Source of the DNA: Spongiactinospora sp. TRM90649
GTDB lineage: Bacteria; Actinomycetota; Actinomycetes; Streptosporangiales; Streptosporangiaceae
Assembly (NCBI RefSeq): GCF_029382225.1
Contig: NZ_JARLTC010000005.1
Span: 248,001 to 312,000 of the forward strand
Direction: 5' to 3'
DNA length: 64,000 nt
Numbering within the stretch: the first letter of the stretch is position 1; every line of letters begins with the position of its first letter. Positions 7,554 through 15,584 of the stretch are shown here, one piece after another. The notes beneath the pieces are model-generated. The model worked only from the letters and a program-made list of their open reading frames with translations, did not search any database and was not told where the DNA came from. The position numbers and the translations under genes were made by a program.

Positions 7554-9137
7554 ATGAGGTGGGCAGGTCCGATGGTCGCTGCCGGGGCGATGGCCTTGGC
7601 CGTCACGGGATGCGCGGGCCAGCGAGGCGCCGAGGACGTGGCCCTCGGCTCCGACGGCCCCACCGACTCCCTGGAATGGACGCCCTGCGACATCGGCGGC
7701 ACGCCCGCCGAGCAGCCCCCCGCCGAGCAGAGCCCCGCCGCGACGGGGACGGGCACCGCCTCCCCCCGCAAACCGGAGTGCGCGCGCCTGAAGGTCCCGC
7801 TCGACTACGCCAAGCCCGAGGGCGACACCATCGAGATCGCGCTGGTGCGGATCCCGGCCACGGGCCCGGGGCAGCGGATCGGCTCACTGGTGTTCAACTT
7901 CGGCGGCCCCGGCGGCTCAGGCGTGGACACGCTCGTGCAGGCCGCCCCCCGCTTCTCCACCCTGAACACCCGCTACGACCTGGTCGGCTTCGACCCCCGC
8001 GGGGTCGGCCTGAGCGCCCCGGTGAACTGCCTGGACGACGCCCAGATCGACGCCGGGCAGCAGACCGAGTCCACGCCGAACACCCCGCAGGAGATCGCCA
8101 CCTTCGAGGCCGAGCTGCGGAACATGGTGAACGCCTGCGTGGCCAGGTCGGGCCGGCTCCTGCCGCACGTGGGCACCGTCAACGCCGCCCGCGACATGGA
8201 CCGCCTGCGCGTCGCGCTCGGTCAGCGCACCCTCGACTACTTCGGCATCTCCTACGGCACGATGCTCGGCGCGAACTACGCCCACCAGTTCCCCGAGAAC
8301 GTCGGGCGCACGGTGCTCGACGCTGCCGTGGACACCAAGCTGGACAAGATCTCACTCGGCCTCCAGCAGGCCGCGGGGTTCCAGCTCGCCCTTCAGCACT
8401 ACGCCGAAGCCTGCGTCAAGGCGGGGCCGCAGCTCTGCTCGCCCGCCAAGCGGGGCGCGACCAAGGACGTCAAGACCCCCGAGGAGATCGTCAACGACGT
8501 GGGGAACCTGCTGAAGAGCCTGGAGCGCAAGCCGCTGGAGACCACGCTGGGCCGCAGGTTGAGCCAGACGCTCGGGATGAGCGGCGTGGCCACCGCGCTG
8601 TACTCCAGGCAGTTGTGGCCGGCGCTCAGCCAGGGGCTGACCATGGCCGAGCAGGGCGACGGCACGATCCTGCTCACCCTGGCCGACGTGCAGAGCGGGC
8701 GCGACGAGAACGGCCACTTCAGCAACATCATGGCCGCCAACACCGCGATCACCTGTGCCGACACCACCGAGCGGCGCACCGTGGCCGACGTGCGGCGGGT
8801 GCTGCCGAAATTCCGTAACGCCTCGCCCGTCTTCGGCGAGTCCATGGCGTGGGGTGTGATGCAGTGCACCGGCTGGCCGGTGCCGGGCGACGATTCGGCC
8901 AAGGAGGTCAGCGCCAAGGGCTCGCCGCCGATCCTGGTCCTCGGCAACACCGGCGACCCGGCGACGCCGTACGCCTGGGCGCCCGCCCTCGCCAGGGAAC
9001 TGGGCACCGGGGTGCTCGTCACCCTGAAAGGCGAGGGGCACGGTTCCTACGACACCGGCGATCCCTGCGTGCGCGCGGCCGTGGACGGCTATCTCCTGGA
9101 GGGGAAGGTGCCGCGCGACGGCACCCGCTGCGGCTGA
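7554..9137 (+). CDS. Secreted S33-family (TAP-like) alpha/beta hydrolase, lipoprotein
   Basis: A 527-residue exported peptidase of the tripeptidyl-aminopeptidase type. The first 22 residues form a lipoprotein signal (hydrophobic run, then LAVTGC), so it is probably anchored on the outer face of the membrane by the lipobox Cys. A Pro/Glu-rich linker follows. The hydrolase core has the oxyanion region FNFGGPGGSG, the nucleophile elbow GISYGT (Ser), the C-terminal Asp in LVLGNTGDPATPY and the His in GEGHGSY. The start is ATG 7554, five bases after a GGGGGG stretch; TTG 7542 is an alternative. Family members remove short peptides from secreted protein N-termini. It lies 139 bases upstream of, and parallel to, the lanthipeptide response regulator. 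Confidence 0.88.
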   Translation: MRWAGPMVAAGAMALAVTGCAGQRGAEDVALGSDGPTDSLEWTPCDIGGTPAEQPPAEQSPAATGTGTASPRKPECARLKVPLDYAKPEGDTIEIALVRIPATGPGQRIGSLVFNFGGPGGSGVDTLVQAAPRFSTLNTRYDLVGFDPRGVGLSAPVNCLDDAQIDAGQQTESTPNTPQEIATFEAELRNMVNACVARSGRLLPHVGTVNAARDMDRLRVALGQRTLDYFGISYGTMLGANYAHQFPENVGRTVLDAAVDTKLDKISLGLQQAAGFQLALQHYAEACVKAGPQLCSPAKRGATKDVKTPEEIVNDVGNLLKSLERKPLETTLGRRLSQTLGMSGVATALYSRQLWPALSQGLTMAEQGDGTILLTLADVQSGRDENGHFSNIMAANTAITCADTTERRTVADVRRVLPKFRNASPVFGESMAWGVMQCTGWPVPGDDSAKEVSAKGSPPILVLGNTGDPATPYAWAPALARELGTGVLVTLKGEGHGSYDTGDPCVRAAVDGYLLEGKVPRDGTRCG

Positions 9138-9276
9138 AATCTCATTCAGTTCACGTTCCGCTTCCGGCGAAAGTAGAAATGGGGAAAACCTCCACCCATT
9201 ACCGCTTTTCTTATACCGATCGATCAGACAGTATTAAAAACCGGAAACTAACCTCTCCCGGAGCGCAAGGAACACC

Positions 9277-9882
9277 GTGATCCGAACGTTGCTCGCCGAG
9301 GACATGGATCTGGTGCGCGGGGCGATCGTCGCCCTGCTCGCCTATGAGGACGACATCGAGGTCGTCGCCGAGGTGGACAGAGGCGATCGGGTGGTGGCGG
9401 CGGCGACCGCCACCAAACCGGACGTCGCGGTGATCGACATCGCGATGCCCGGCATGGACGGCCTGACCGCCGCGCACGCGCTGCACCAGGAACTCCCCGA
9501 GTGCGGGGTACTGATCCTCACCGGGGTGGGAACGCCGGGCACGCTGCGCCGTGCCCTGGACGCGCACGTTCGCGGTTTCCTGGCCAAGGACGCGCCACCG
9601 CACCAGCTCGCCGACGCCATCCGCAGGGTCGCGTGCGGCGAGCGGGTGATCGACTCCGAGATCGCCATCGCCGCGATGGGCGCGCCCGACTCCCCGCTCA
9701 CGCGCAGGGAGCTGGACGTGATCGGCGCCGCCGCCGACGGGGCCTCGATCTCCGAGATCGCCGCGTCGCTGTTCCTCTCGGAGGGAACGGTCCGCAACTA
9801 CCTGTCAAAGACGCGGGCGAAGCTCGGCGCCCGCAGCAGCATCGACGCCATCCGCATCGCCCGCGAGTCCGGCTGGATCTGA
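9277..9882 (+). CDS. LuxR/NarL-family response regulator of the lanthipeptide locus
   Basis: A 201-residue two-component regulator. The receiver domain (1-120) has the acidic pair in LLAEDMD, the phospho-acceptor Asp in VAVIDIAMPGMDG and the Lys in FLAKDAPP. The LuxR helix-turn-helix (about 138-200) reads LTRRELDVIGAAADG...LSEGTVRNYLSKTRAKL. The GTG start has GGAG and AAGGA upstream. It is convergent with the prolyl oligopeptidase and lies 8.5 kb from the only nearby NarX/DesK-type kinase, which sits at the other end of the cluster. In the SapB (ram) and amf loci a NarL-type regulator (RamR) activates the biosynthetic operon, so the same role is inferred here. The 3' 78 bases overlap the oppositely oriented peptidase gene. 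Confidence 0.9.
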   Translation: MIRTLLAEDMDLVRGAIVALLAYEDDIEVVAEVDRGDRVVAAATATKPDVAVIDIAMPGMDGLTAAHALHQELPECGVLILTGVGTPGTLRRALDAHVRGFLAKDAPPHQLADAIRRVACGERVIDSEIAIAAMGAPDSPLTRRELDVIGAAADGASISEIAASLFLSEGTVRNYLSKTRAKLGARSSIDAIRIARESGWI

Positions 9883-11916
9883 TCGCACCGGATCCGGCGT
9901 CGGATCCGGCCCGGAACCGCCGGGGACCAGACCGGTGTGCGCCGCCAGGAAGGCCAGCGCGTCGGCGGCCAGGGCGACCGAACGGCTGACCGCGCGCGCC
10001 CCGTGCCCCACGTCGGGCTCGTGGCGCAGCACGATCGGCCGCCGCCCCGCCGTGGCCCACTGCAGGGCCGCGCACATCTTGCGGGCGTGCATCGGATCGA
10101 CGCGGGAGTCGGCGGCCGACACGGTGAACAGCGTCGCCGGATAGTCGGTGCCGCGACTCACCCGGTGGTAGGGCGAGTAGGCGAGCAGCCAGGGCAGCTC
10201 GTCCGGGTCGGCGGCCGAGCCGTACTCGCCGCGCCAGGCCGGGCCGAGACCGGACCGCTCGTAGCGGACCATGTCCAGCAGCGGCGCCGCGCAGACCGCC
10301 GCGCCGAACAGCTCGGGCCGCTGGGTCAGCGCGGCGCCGACCAGCAGGCCGCCGTTGGACTCTCCCCAGATGCCCAGCTCGGCGGGGGTCGTCCAGCCGT
10401 CGGCGATCAGCTTCTCCGCGGCGGCGGCGAAGTCGTCGAAGCAGTTCTGCTTGCGGTCGCGCATGCCGTCGCGGTGCCAGCCCTCGCCCTCCTCTCCCCC
10501 ACCCCTGACGTGCGCGACGGCCAGCACCCCGCCGGCCTCCACCCAGGCCAGGGAGTCGGCGGCGTAGCCGGGCGTGAGCGGCACGCCGAAACCGCCGTAG
10601 CCGGTCAGGATCGCCGGGCGGGGCCGCCGCCCGGACGCGGGCCGGGCGATCACGATCATGCGGATCCGGGTGCCGTCGGCCGACTGGAAGGAGACCTGGC
10701 GGCGTTCCACCTCCGGCAGCGGGACCGCTCCCGGCGGCTCGGCCCACCGCTCCGCCGTGCCCGCGTGGGCGTCGTAGCGCCACACGGCGGCGGGGGTCAC
10801 CGCGTCGGTGTAGGTGAACCACGCCTCGTGCCCGCCGTCCGCGCGGGCGGTCAGGGAGCCGATCGTGCCGCTGCCCGGCGTCTCGACCGTGCCCACGCGC
10901 CGCCCGCCCGCCGCGTCGTGCACGCCGATCTCGCCGATCGCGTGGCGGATCCACACGGCCAGCAGCAGGGGCCTCTCCGGGCCGTCCACGATCGTGAACG
11001 AGCCGAGCACCGCCTGTGGATCCTCCGGGAGCAGCACGGTGAGGTCGCCCGGTTCCGCCGGGTCGCCCACGAGCAGCCTGCCGCGCGGGGCGTCCCGGTC
11101 GGTGATCACGTACAGCCGGCCGTCCCGGCCGACCGCCGCCGCGCCCCTGGCGCCCGCGTCGCTCGCCTGGATCACCCGGAAGTCCGGCGGGCCCGCCGCC
11201 GAGAGGTCGGCCAGCCACAGGTCGTTAGGCATGGACGGGCCGGGGGCGGCCGACACGATCAGCCAGCGGCCGTCCGGGCTGATGCCCAGGCCGTAGGAGA
11301 AGCCCTCGCCCGCCGTGAGCACGCACTCGTCCAGCTCGGACGGCGTGCCCACCGTGTGCAGGTAGACGCCCTGATGGAAGCGCACGTAGTAGAAGCGCTC
11401 ACCGCCGGGCAGCCAGGACACCGGAGAGTAGCGGCAGCCGCCGATGGGGCCGTCCACCACCGCGCCGGTCGCCACGTCCATGACGTGCATGACCGCCCGC
11501 TCGTCGCCCCGCTGGGAGACCTGGTAGGCCAGCAGCCGCCCTTCGAGGTCGGGCTGCCAGGCGTCCAGGGTGGTCAGGCCGGTCGGGTCCAGCAGCGTCG
11601 GGTCCAGCAGCACGTCGCCGTCCCTGCACAGCGCAGGATGCTCCTGGCCGGGCTCCCGGCGCACGGTGAACGCGTGCGGGCCGCGCCACTCGGGGGCCGT
11701 GATGGAGCCGATCGCGCCCAGCTCGGCCAGCCGGGTGCGGAACCGCTCGCGCGCCGACAATCGGGCCGCCTGCTCGCGGCACAGGGCGTCCTGTTCCTCC
11801 AGCCAGGCGCCGGTGGCCGGGTCGCCCGGGTCCTCCAGCCACCGGTATGGGTCGGCGACCCGGTGGCCGTGCGGGTAGTCCACGATCGGCAGCCGCTGCG
11901 CGGCGGGATATCTCAT
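9805..11916 (-). CDS. Prolyl oligopeptidase (S9A), candidate lanthipeptide leader peptidase
   Basis: A 703-residue serine peptidase that cuts peptides after proline. A seven-bladed propeller (about residues 70-400, for example SPVSWLPGGERFYYVRF and SYGLGISPDGRWLIV) precedes the hydrolase domain: ILTGYGGFGVPLTPGY, the nucleophile in GIWGESNGGLL, the Asp in SAADSRVDP and the His in DVGHGAR. Its ATG at 11916 overlaps the stop of the upstream ABC gene (TGATG), so it is translationally coupled to the lanthipeptide operon. FlaP of flavipeptin is a known prolyl oligopeptidase that removes a class III lanthipeptide leader; the same job is inferred. The last 40 residues (after AFLAAHTGL) are Pro/Asp/Ala-rich and are encoded antisense to the response regulator. 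Confidence 0.9.
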   Translation of the reverse strand: MRYPAAQRLPIVDYPHGHRVADPYRWLEDPGDPATGAWLEEQDALCREQAARLSARERFRTRLAELGAIGSITAPEWRGPHAFTVRREPGQEHPALCRDGDVLLDPTLLDPTGLTTLDAWQPDLEGRLLAYQVSQRGDERAVMHVMDVATGAVVDGPIGGCRYSPVSWLPGGERFYYVRFHQGVYLHTVGTPSELDECVLTAGEGFSYGLGISPDGRWLIVSAAPGPSMPNDLWLADLSAAGPPDFRVIQASDAGARGAAAVGRDGRLYVITDRDAPRGRLLVGDPAEPGDLTVLLPEDPQAVLGSFTIVDGPERPLLLAVWIRHAIGEIGVHDAAGGRRVGTVETPGSGTIGSLTARADGGHEAWFTYTDAVTPAAVWRYDAHAGTAERWAEPPGAVPLPEVERRQVSFQSADGTRIRMIVIARPASGRRPRPAILTGYGGFGVPLTPGYAADSLAWVEAGGVLAVAHVRGGGEEGEGWHRDGMRDRKQNCFDDFAAAAEKLIADGWTTPAELGIWGESNGGLLVGAALTQRPELFGAAVCAAPLLDMVRYERSGLGPAWRGEYGSAADPDELPWLLAYSPYHRVSRGTDYPATLFTVSAADSRVDPMHARKMCAALQWATAGRRPIVLRHEPDVGHGARAVSRSVALAADALAFLAAHTGLVPGGSGPDPTPDPVRSDPAGLAGDADGVDAAAGAELRPRL
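9888..9909. terminator. Hairpin after the response regulator, inside the peptidase 3' end
   Basis: CCGGATCCG (9888-9896), loop GCGT, CGGATCCGG (9901-9909): a perfect 9-bp stem starting 5 bases after the response-regulator stop. It can end that transcript. On the other strand it lies within the C-terminal tail of the peptidase gene, where it encodes part of the Pro/Asp-rich tail. Confidence 0.6.
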
Positions 11917-13613
11917 CAGGCATACTCCGGTTCCCAGTGGCCGACCAGGTCGGCGTACGGCGGGGCGGAACGGACCAGCTCGTCGTGCGTGCCGAGACGG
12001 ACCCGCCCGCCGTCCATGAGCAGCACGCGACGGGCGCGCAGCGCCGAGGTGAGCCGGTGCGCGACGACGATCAGGGTGCCGCCGCGCGCCGCGAAGGCCC
12101 GCTCCACCAGTTCCTCGGCGGCTGGGTCCAGGCCGCCGGTGGCCTCGTCCAGGATGACCAGACGGGCGTCGGAGAGGTAGGCGCGCACCAGCGCGACGAG
12201 CTGGCGCTGCCCGGCCGACAGCGCCCCGGGATCGACCTCGGCGCCGTAGCCGCCGCAGCGGTCCACGACCGGGCCCGCGCCCAGCGCCGCCACGGCCGCC
12301 TCGACATCCGCGCGGGCCGCGCCGGACAGGTAGGTAAGGTTCTCCTCCAGCGTGCCCCGGAAGACGTACGCCTCCTGCGGGATCAGCACCCGCCGGTCGG
12401 GGGGGACGCGGTCGGCGGGGATCCCGCCGACCAGCACCTCGCCGTCGCCGGGCCGCAGCATGCCGGTGATCAGCGCGGTCAGCGTGGACTTCCCGGCGCC
12501 GCTCGGCCCGACCACGGCCAGGTGGTCCCCCTCGGGGACGACCAGGTCCAGAGCGTCGACGACCGGCTCGGCGTGCGGCCCGTAGGCGAACGTCACGCCC
12601 CGCAGCTCGACCGCGAACCCGTCGCCGGGCGGCGGCGCGGTGGTATCCGGCGCGACGGCCGGCGGGGAGGAGCGGAGGATCCGGTCCAGGGACGCCATCA
12701 GGCGGACGCCGCTGACGCCGACGCCCTCCACCAGGCCGTTGAGCGCGGGTGAGAGCGACTGGGTGACGTAGGCCAGCGCGCCGACGATGGTGCCCGCCGC
12801 GGCGCCGTTGTCCAGCAGCCACGGGGTTCCGGCGAGCACCAGGACCACGGGGAGCCAGCCGCCCACCGCGAGCGCGGCCGTGCGCGCGGCGGTGACGCGG
12901 GCCAGCGAGCGGGCGGCGGTCGCCTGCGCGTCCACCTGGCGTTCCACGGTGGCGGCGACGCGGTCCTCCGCGCCGCAGGCGGCGATGTCGCGCAACCCGC
13001 CCGCGAGGCCGGTCAGCTCCTCGGCGGTGCGTTCGTCGGCCAGCAGGTAGGCGCGCTGACGGCGGGCCAGTGCGGGCAGCGAAAGGAGGAACAGCGCGAG
13101 CCCGGCGGCGAAGGGCGGCAGCACCAGAAGGGCGACCTGCGGGAGCAGGGTCAGCATGCCGAGGGTGACGCTGATGAGGATGAAGGCGAACCCCCGGACC
13201 ACGGTGACGACCGCCGCGAAGGCGTCTCTCGCCAGCTCGACCTGGAGGTTGGCCCGCGCCACGGCGGCGCTGCCGCCGGGGGCGGGCGCCTGGAAGGCGT
13301 CAGAGGCGCGGCGGAGGGCGCCCTCGACCACATGGCCGAGTAGTTCGTCGCGCAGCGGCTCGGCGATCCCGGCCACGGCCAGCACCACCTGGCGCGCGCC
13401 GAACGCCGCCGCCCCCCAGGCCACGGCGAGCACGCCCAGCCAGGCCAGCCCGGTCCCCGGAAGGCCCGCCGCGAACCCGTCGTCGATGGCGCGGGCGACG
13501 ACGAAGCCGATCAGGAAGGCGGGCGCGCTCTCGACCACCGACCAGGCGGCGAGCCTGGCGAGCGTGCGGGGCCGTGCCCGCAGCACGCCCCAGAGCACCT
13601 GTCGCGGGGTCAC
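11916..13613 (-). CDS. ABC half-transporter (permease-ATPase), lanthipeptide exporter subunit 2
   Basis: A 565-residue half-exporter. About five or six membrane helices fill residues 15-300 (for example AFLIGFVVARAIDDG and GWLPVVLVLAGTPWLLD). The ATPase domain has Walker A GPSGAGKS, Q-loop LIPQEAYVFRGTLEENL, signature LSAGQRQ (Gly changed to Ala), Walker B LVILDEATGGLD with a normal catalytic Glu, and H-loop VVAHRLTS. Start GTG 13613 overlaps the stop of subunit 1 by 4 bases, so the two are co-translated and likely pair as a heterodimer, as RamA/RamB do for SapB. Its own nucleotide site is complete while its signature is degenerate, the mirror image of subunit 1. Predicted to export the modified peptide. 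Confidence 0.9.
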   Translation of the reverse strand: MTPRQVLWGVLRARPRTLARLAAWSVVESAPAFLIGFVVARAIDDGFAAGLPGTGLAWLGVLAVAWGAAAFGARQVVLAVAGIAEPLRDELLGHVVEGALRRASDAFQAPAPGGSAAVARANLQVELARDAFAAVVTVVRGFAFILISVTLGMLTLLPQVALLVLPPFAAGLALFLLSLPALARRQRAYLLADERTAEELTGLAGGLRDIAACGAEDRVAATVERQVDAQATAARSLARVTAARTAALAVGGWLPVVLVLAGTPWLLDNGAAAGTIVGALAYVTQSLSPALNGLVEGVGVSGVRLMASLDRILRSSPPAVAPDTTAPPPGDGFAVELRGVTFAYGPHAEPVVDALDLVVPEGDHLAVVGPSGAGKSTLTALITGMLRPGDGEVLVGGIPADRVPPDRRVLIPQEAYVFRGTLEENLTYLSGAARADVEAAVAALGAGPVVDRCGGYGAEVDPGALSAGQRQLVALVRAYLSDARLVILDEATGGLDPAAEELVERAFAARGGTLIVVAHRLTSALRARRVLLMDGGRVRLGTHDELVRSAPPYADLVGHWEPEYA

Positions 13614-15448
13614 GTGACGACCTCCGCCGCCTGCCGGTCCGCCAGGCCGTCCGGGGGCCCGGAGCGCCCCTCTCCCTCCGGGACCGGGGACTCGGCCGCG
13701 CGGAAGACGGCGCGGTAGCCGGGGTCCCGCCACAGCTCGCGGTGCGGCGCGTGGGCGCGCACCCGGCCGTCGTGCAGCCAGATCACCCGGTCGGCGCGGG
13801 CGGCGGTCCCGGGGCGGTGCGCGACGATGAGGCGGGTCGGCGCCCCGGCGCCGCCGGTGAGGGCGTCGCTGACGCGGCGCTCGGTGACCGTGTCCAGGCT
13901 TGAGGTGGCGTCGTCGAGCACCAGGAGCCGTTCCGCCTGCGCGAAGGCGCGGGCCAGGCCGATCCGCTGGCGCTCGCCGCCGGACATGGGGGCCTCGGCG
14001 GGCGGTGTGGCGTATCCCTCCGGCAGACGGCGGATGAACCCGTCGGCGCAGGCGGCCACCGCCGCCTCCCGTGTCCTGCCGTAGGAGGCCTCCAGGCCGA
14101 TGGCCTCCTCCAGGGTGCCGCCGAACAACGCGGGCCGGGCGAACGCGAAGCCGACCGCGTGCCGCAGCTCCGCCCTGGACAGGTCCGCGAGGGGCACGCC
14201 GTCCAGGGTGACCGTGCCGTGCTCGGGGTCGGCCAGCCGTCCGGCGAGGGCGGCCAGCAGGGATTTGCCGGATCCCGAACGGCCCACCACGGCCGTCGTC
14301 GATCCGCCGGCCACCACGAGGTCGCCGATCGCCAGGCCGGGCGCGGAGACCCCGGTGAACTCCAGCGTGCCCGGCCCTTCGGGGAGCGTGCGCGTCCCGT
14401 GACGGCCGGACGGCACGGCGAGCACCTCCGCCACGCGTCCGGCCGCCGAACGAGCCCTCGCCAGGCCGCCCGCGTATCCGAGCACCGTGCTCAGCGCCAG
14501 GCCGAGCACGGCGTATCTGGCCGCCGCGTACAGCTCGCCGACGGTCAGGTCGCCTCCGGCCAGGCGCAGTCCGCCGACCGCCAGCACGGCCAGTTCCACC
14601 ACGGGCACCATCACGCCCGCCTTGGCCCCGGCGTCGGCGGTGGCCCGCCACAGGTCCATGCCGTGAGCGCGCAGGCGGGGCAGCGAGGCGAGGACGCGCC
14701 GCGTCTCGCGCCGCTCGGTCCCGGCGGCGGCGATGGTGCGGACGCCCTCCAGGGCGTCCAGCAGGCGGGCGGCGATCCTCCCCTGCTCCTCCTGGTAGCC
14801 GCCCGCGATGGCGGTGCCCGCGCGCAGGAAGGCGCGCAGCACCAGCAGCACCACGGCGATGCCCCCGGCCAGGGCGAGGGTGAGCAGTGGGTCGATGAGG
14901 GTGAGGGCGACGAGCCCACCGGCGGTCGGGACCAGCAGCGCCACCGCGCCGACCACCGACTCGGGGGCGCGGCCCACCTCTTCGGCGTTCATCCCGGCGC
15001 GGGTGACGAGGTCCCCTGCGGCGAACCGGCCGCGCACGGCCAGGCCCGCGCCGAGGACGTGGCGCACCACCGCGCGGCGCAACCGGGCCGACGCGTGCGC
15101 GCCGCTCGCGCCTCTGGCCCACACGGCGGCGGTCTCACAGACGATCACGCCCGCGACGAGCGCGGCGCAGACGGCGAGCCAGGTGACGCGGCCGGGGGCG
15201 GCGGTGACGAAACCGTCGATGGTCCGGCCGGCGGCGAAGGGAAGCGCCAGTTCACAGGCGGCTCCGGCTACGGAGGCCACCGCGAGGACGACCGGCCACG
15301 GCCCGCCGCGCCTTACCGTCGCGGCGACAAGCCGGTCACCGGCTCGCGGATCCGGCTCCTTCGCCTCCACAAACGCCTCCTGGCGCGTAGAATCGTGGAT
15401 AAGGACCGGGCGGCCCTTTGCGGGGCCGCCCGGGGGATGAGCAGTCAT
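13610..15448 (-). CDS. ABC half-transporter (permease-ATPase), lanthipeptide exporter subunit 1
   Basis: A 612-residue half-exporter. The N-terminal 40 residues are hydrophilic, then membrane helices (WPVVLAVASVAGAACELAL, VTWLAVCAALVAGVIVC, TLALAGGIAVVLLVLRAFL). The ATPase domain has Walker A GRSGSGKS, a region AFARPALFGGTLEEAI where the Q-loop Gln is Ala, a normal signature MSGGERQRIGLARA, and Walker B LLVLDDATSSLD with Asp in place of the catalytic Glu; the H-loop His is present (VAHRPG). This is the pattern of the degenerate half of a heterodimeric exporter. ATG 15448 overlaps the precursor-peptide stop (TGATG), tying its translation to the peptide gene. Partner is the next gene downstream. 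Confidence 0.9.
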   Translation of the reverse strand: MTAHPPGGPAKGRPVLIHDSTRQEAFVEAKEPDPRAGDRLVAATVRRGGPWPVVLAVASVAGAACELALPFAAGRTIDGFVTAAPGRVTWLAVCAALVAGVIVCETAAVWARGASGAHASARLRRAVVRHVLGAGLAVRGRFAAGDLVTRAGMNAEEVGRAPESVVGAVALLVPTAGGLVALTLIDPLLTLALAGGIAVVLLVLRAFLRAGTAIAGGYQEEQGRIAARLLDALEGVRTIAAAGTERRETRRVLASLPRLRAHGMDLWRATADAGAKAGVMVPVVELAVLAVGGLRLAGGDLTVGELYAAARYAVLGLALSTVLGYAGGLARARSAAGRVAEVLAVPSGRHGTRTLPEGPGTLEFTGVSAPGLAIGDLVVAGGSTTAVVGRSGSGKSLLAALAGRLADPEHGTVTLDGVPLADLSRAELRHAVGFAFARPALFGGTLEEAIGLEASYGRTREAAVAACADGFIRRLPEGYATPPAEAPMSGGERQRIGLARAFAQAERLLVLDDATSSLDTVTERRVSDALTGGAGAPTRLIVAHRPGTAARADRVIWLHDGRVRAHAPHRELWRDPGYRAVFRAAESPVPEGEGRSGPPDGLADRQAAEVVT

Positions 15449-15579
15449 CAGTGGCAGAGGGCGACACTGAGGTTGCTCGGCTTGCCGGAGTGGCAGCTGA
15501 GGACCGTGAGCGTGCTGCCACCGCTGGCGACGTCGCTGCTCGAAGGAGCCTCCATACCCTGCAGGTCGAGAAGAACCAT
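15448..15579 (-). CDS. Class III lanthipeptide precursor (SapB/RamS-like), 43 residues
   Basis: A 43-residue peptide gene between the synthetase and exporter genes. It begins MVLLDLQGMEAP, which matches the class III leader motif L-x-D-L-Q-x-M-E of RamS and AmfS. The C-terminal 22 residues hold two ring motifs: STLTVLSC (Ser22, Thr25, Cys29) and SNLSVALC (Ser35, Ser38, Cys42), followed by a final His. These fit S-x-x-S/T-x-x-x-C, the labionin-forming pattern. Pro12 lies in the leader and Pro34 just before the second ring. The ATG at 15579 is 5 bases after the synthetase stop, with a strong GGAGGAGGTG upstream that lies in the end of the synthetase gene. The first motif has Thr at the second position, where SapB has Ser. 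Very likely real. Confidence 0.93.
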   Translation of the reverse strand: MVLLDLQGMEAPSSSDVASGGSTLTVLSCHSGKPSNLSVALCH

Positions 15580-15584
15580 TTGCT

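Noticed and set aside
9805..12822. A 1005-codon reading that joins upstream sequence to the prolyl oligopeptidase
   Set aside because: The first 300 codons are an out-of-frame version of the ABC ATPase. The peptidase starts at ATG 11916, overlapping the ABC stop.
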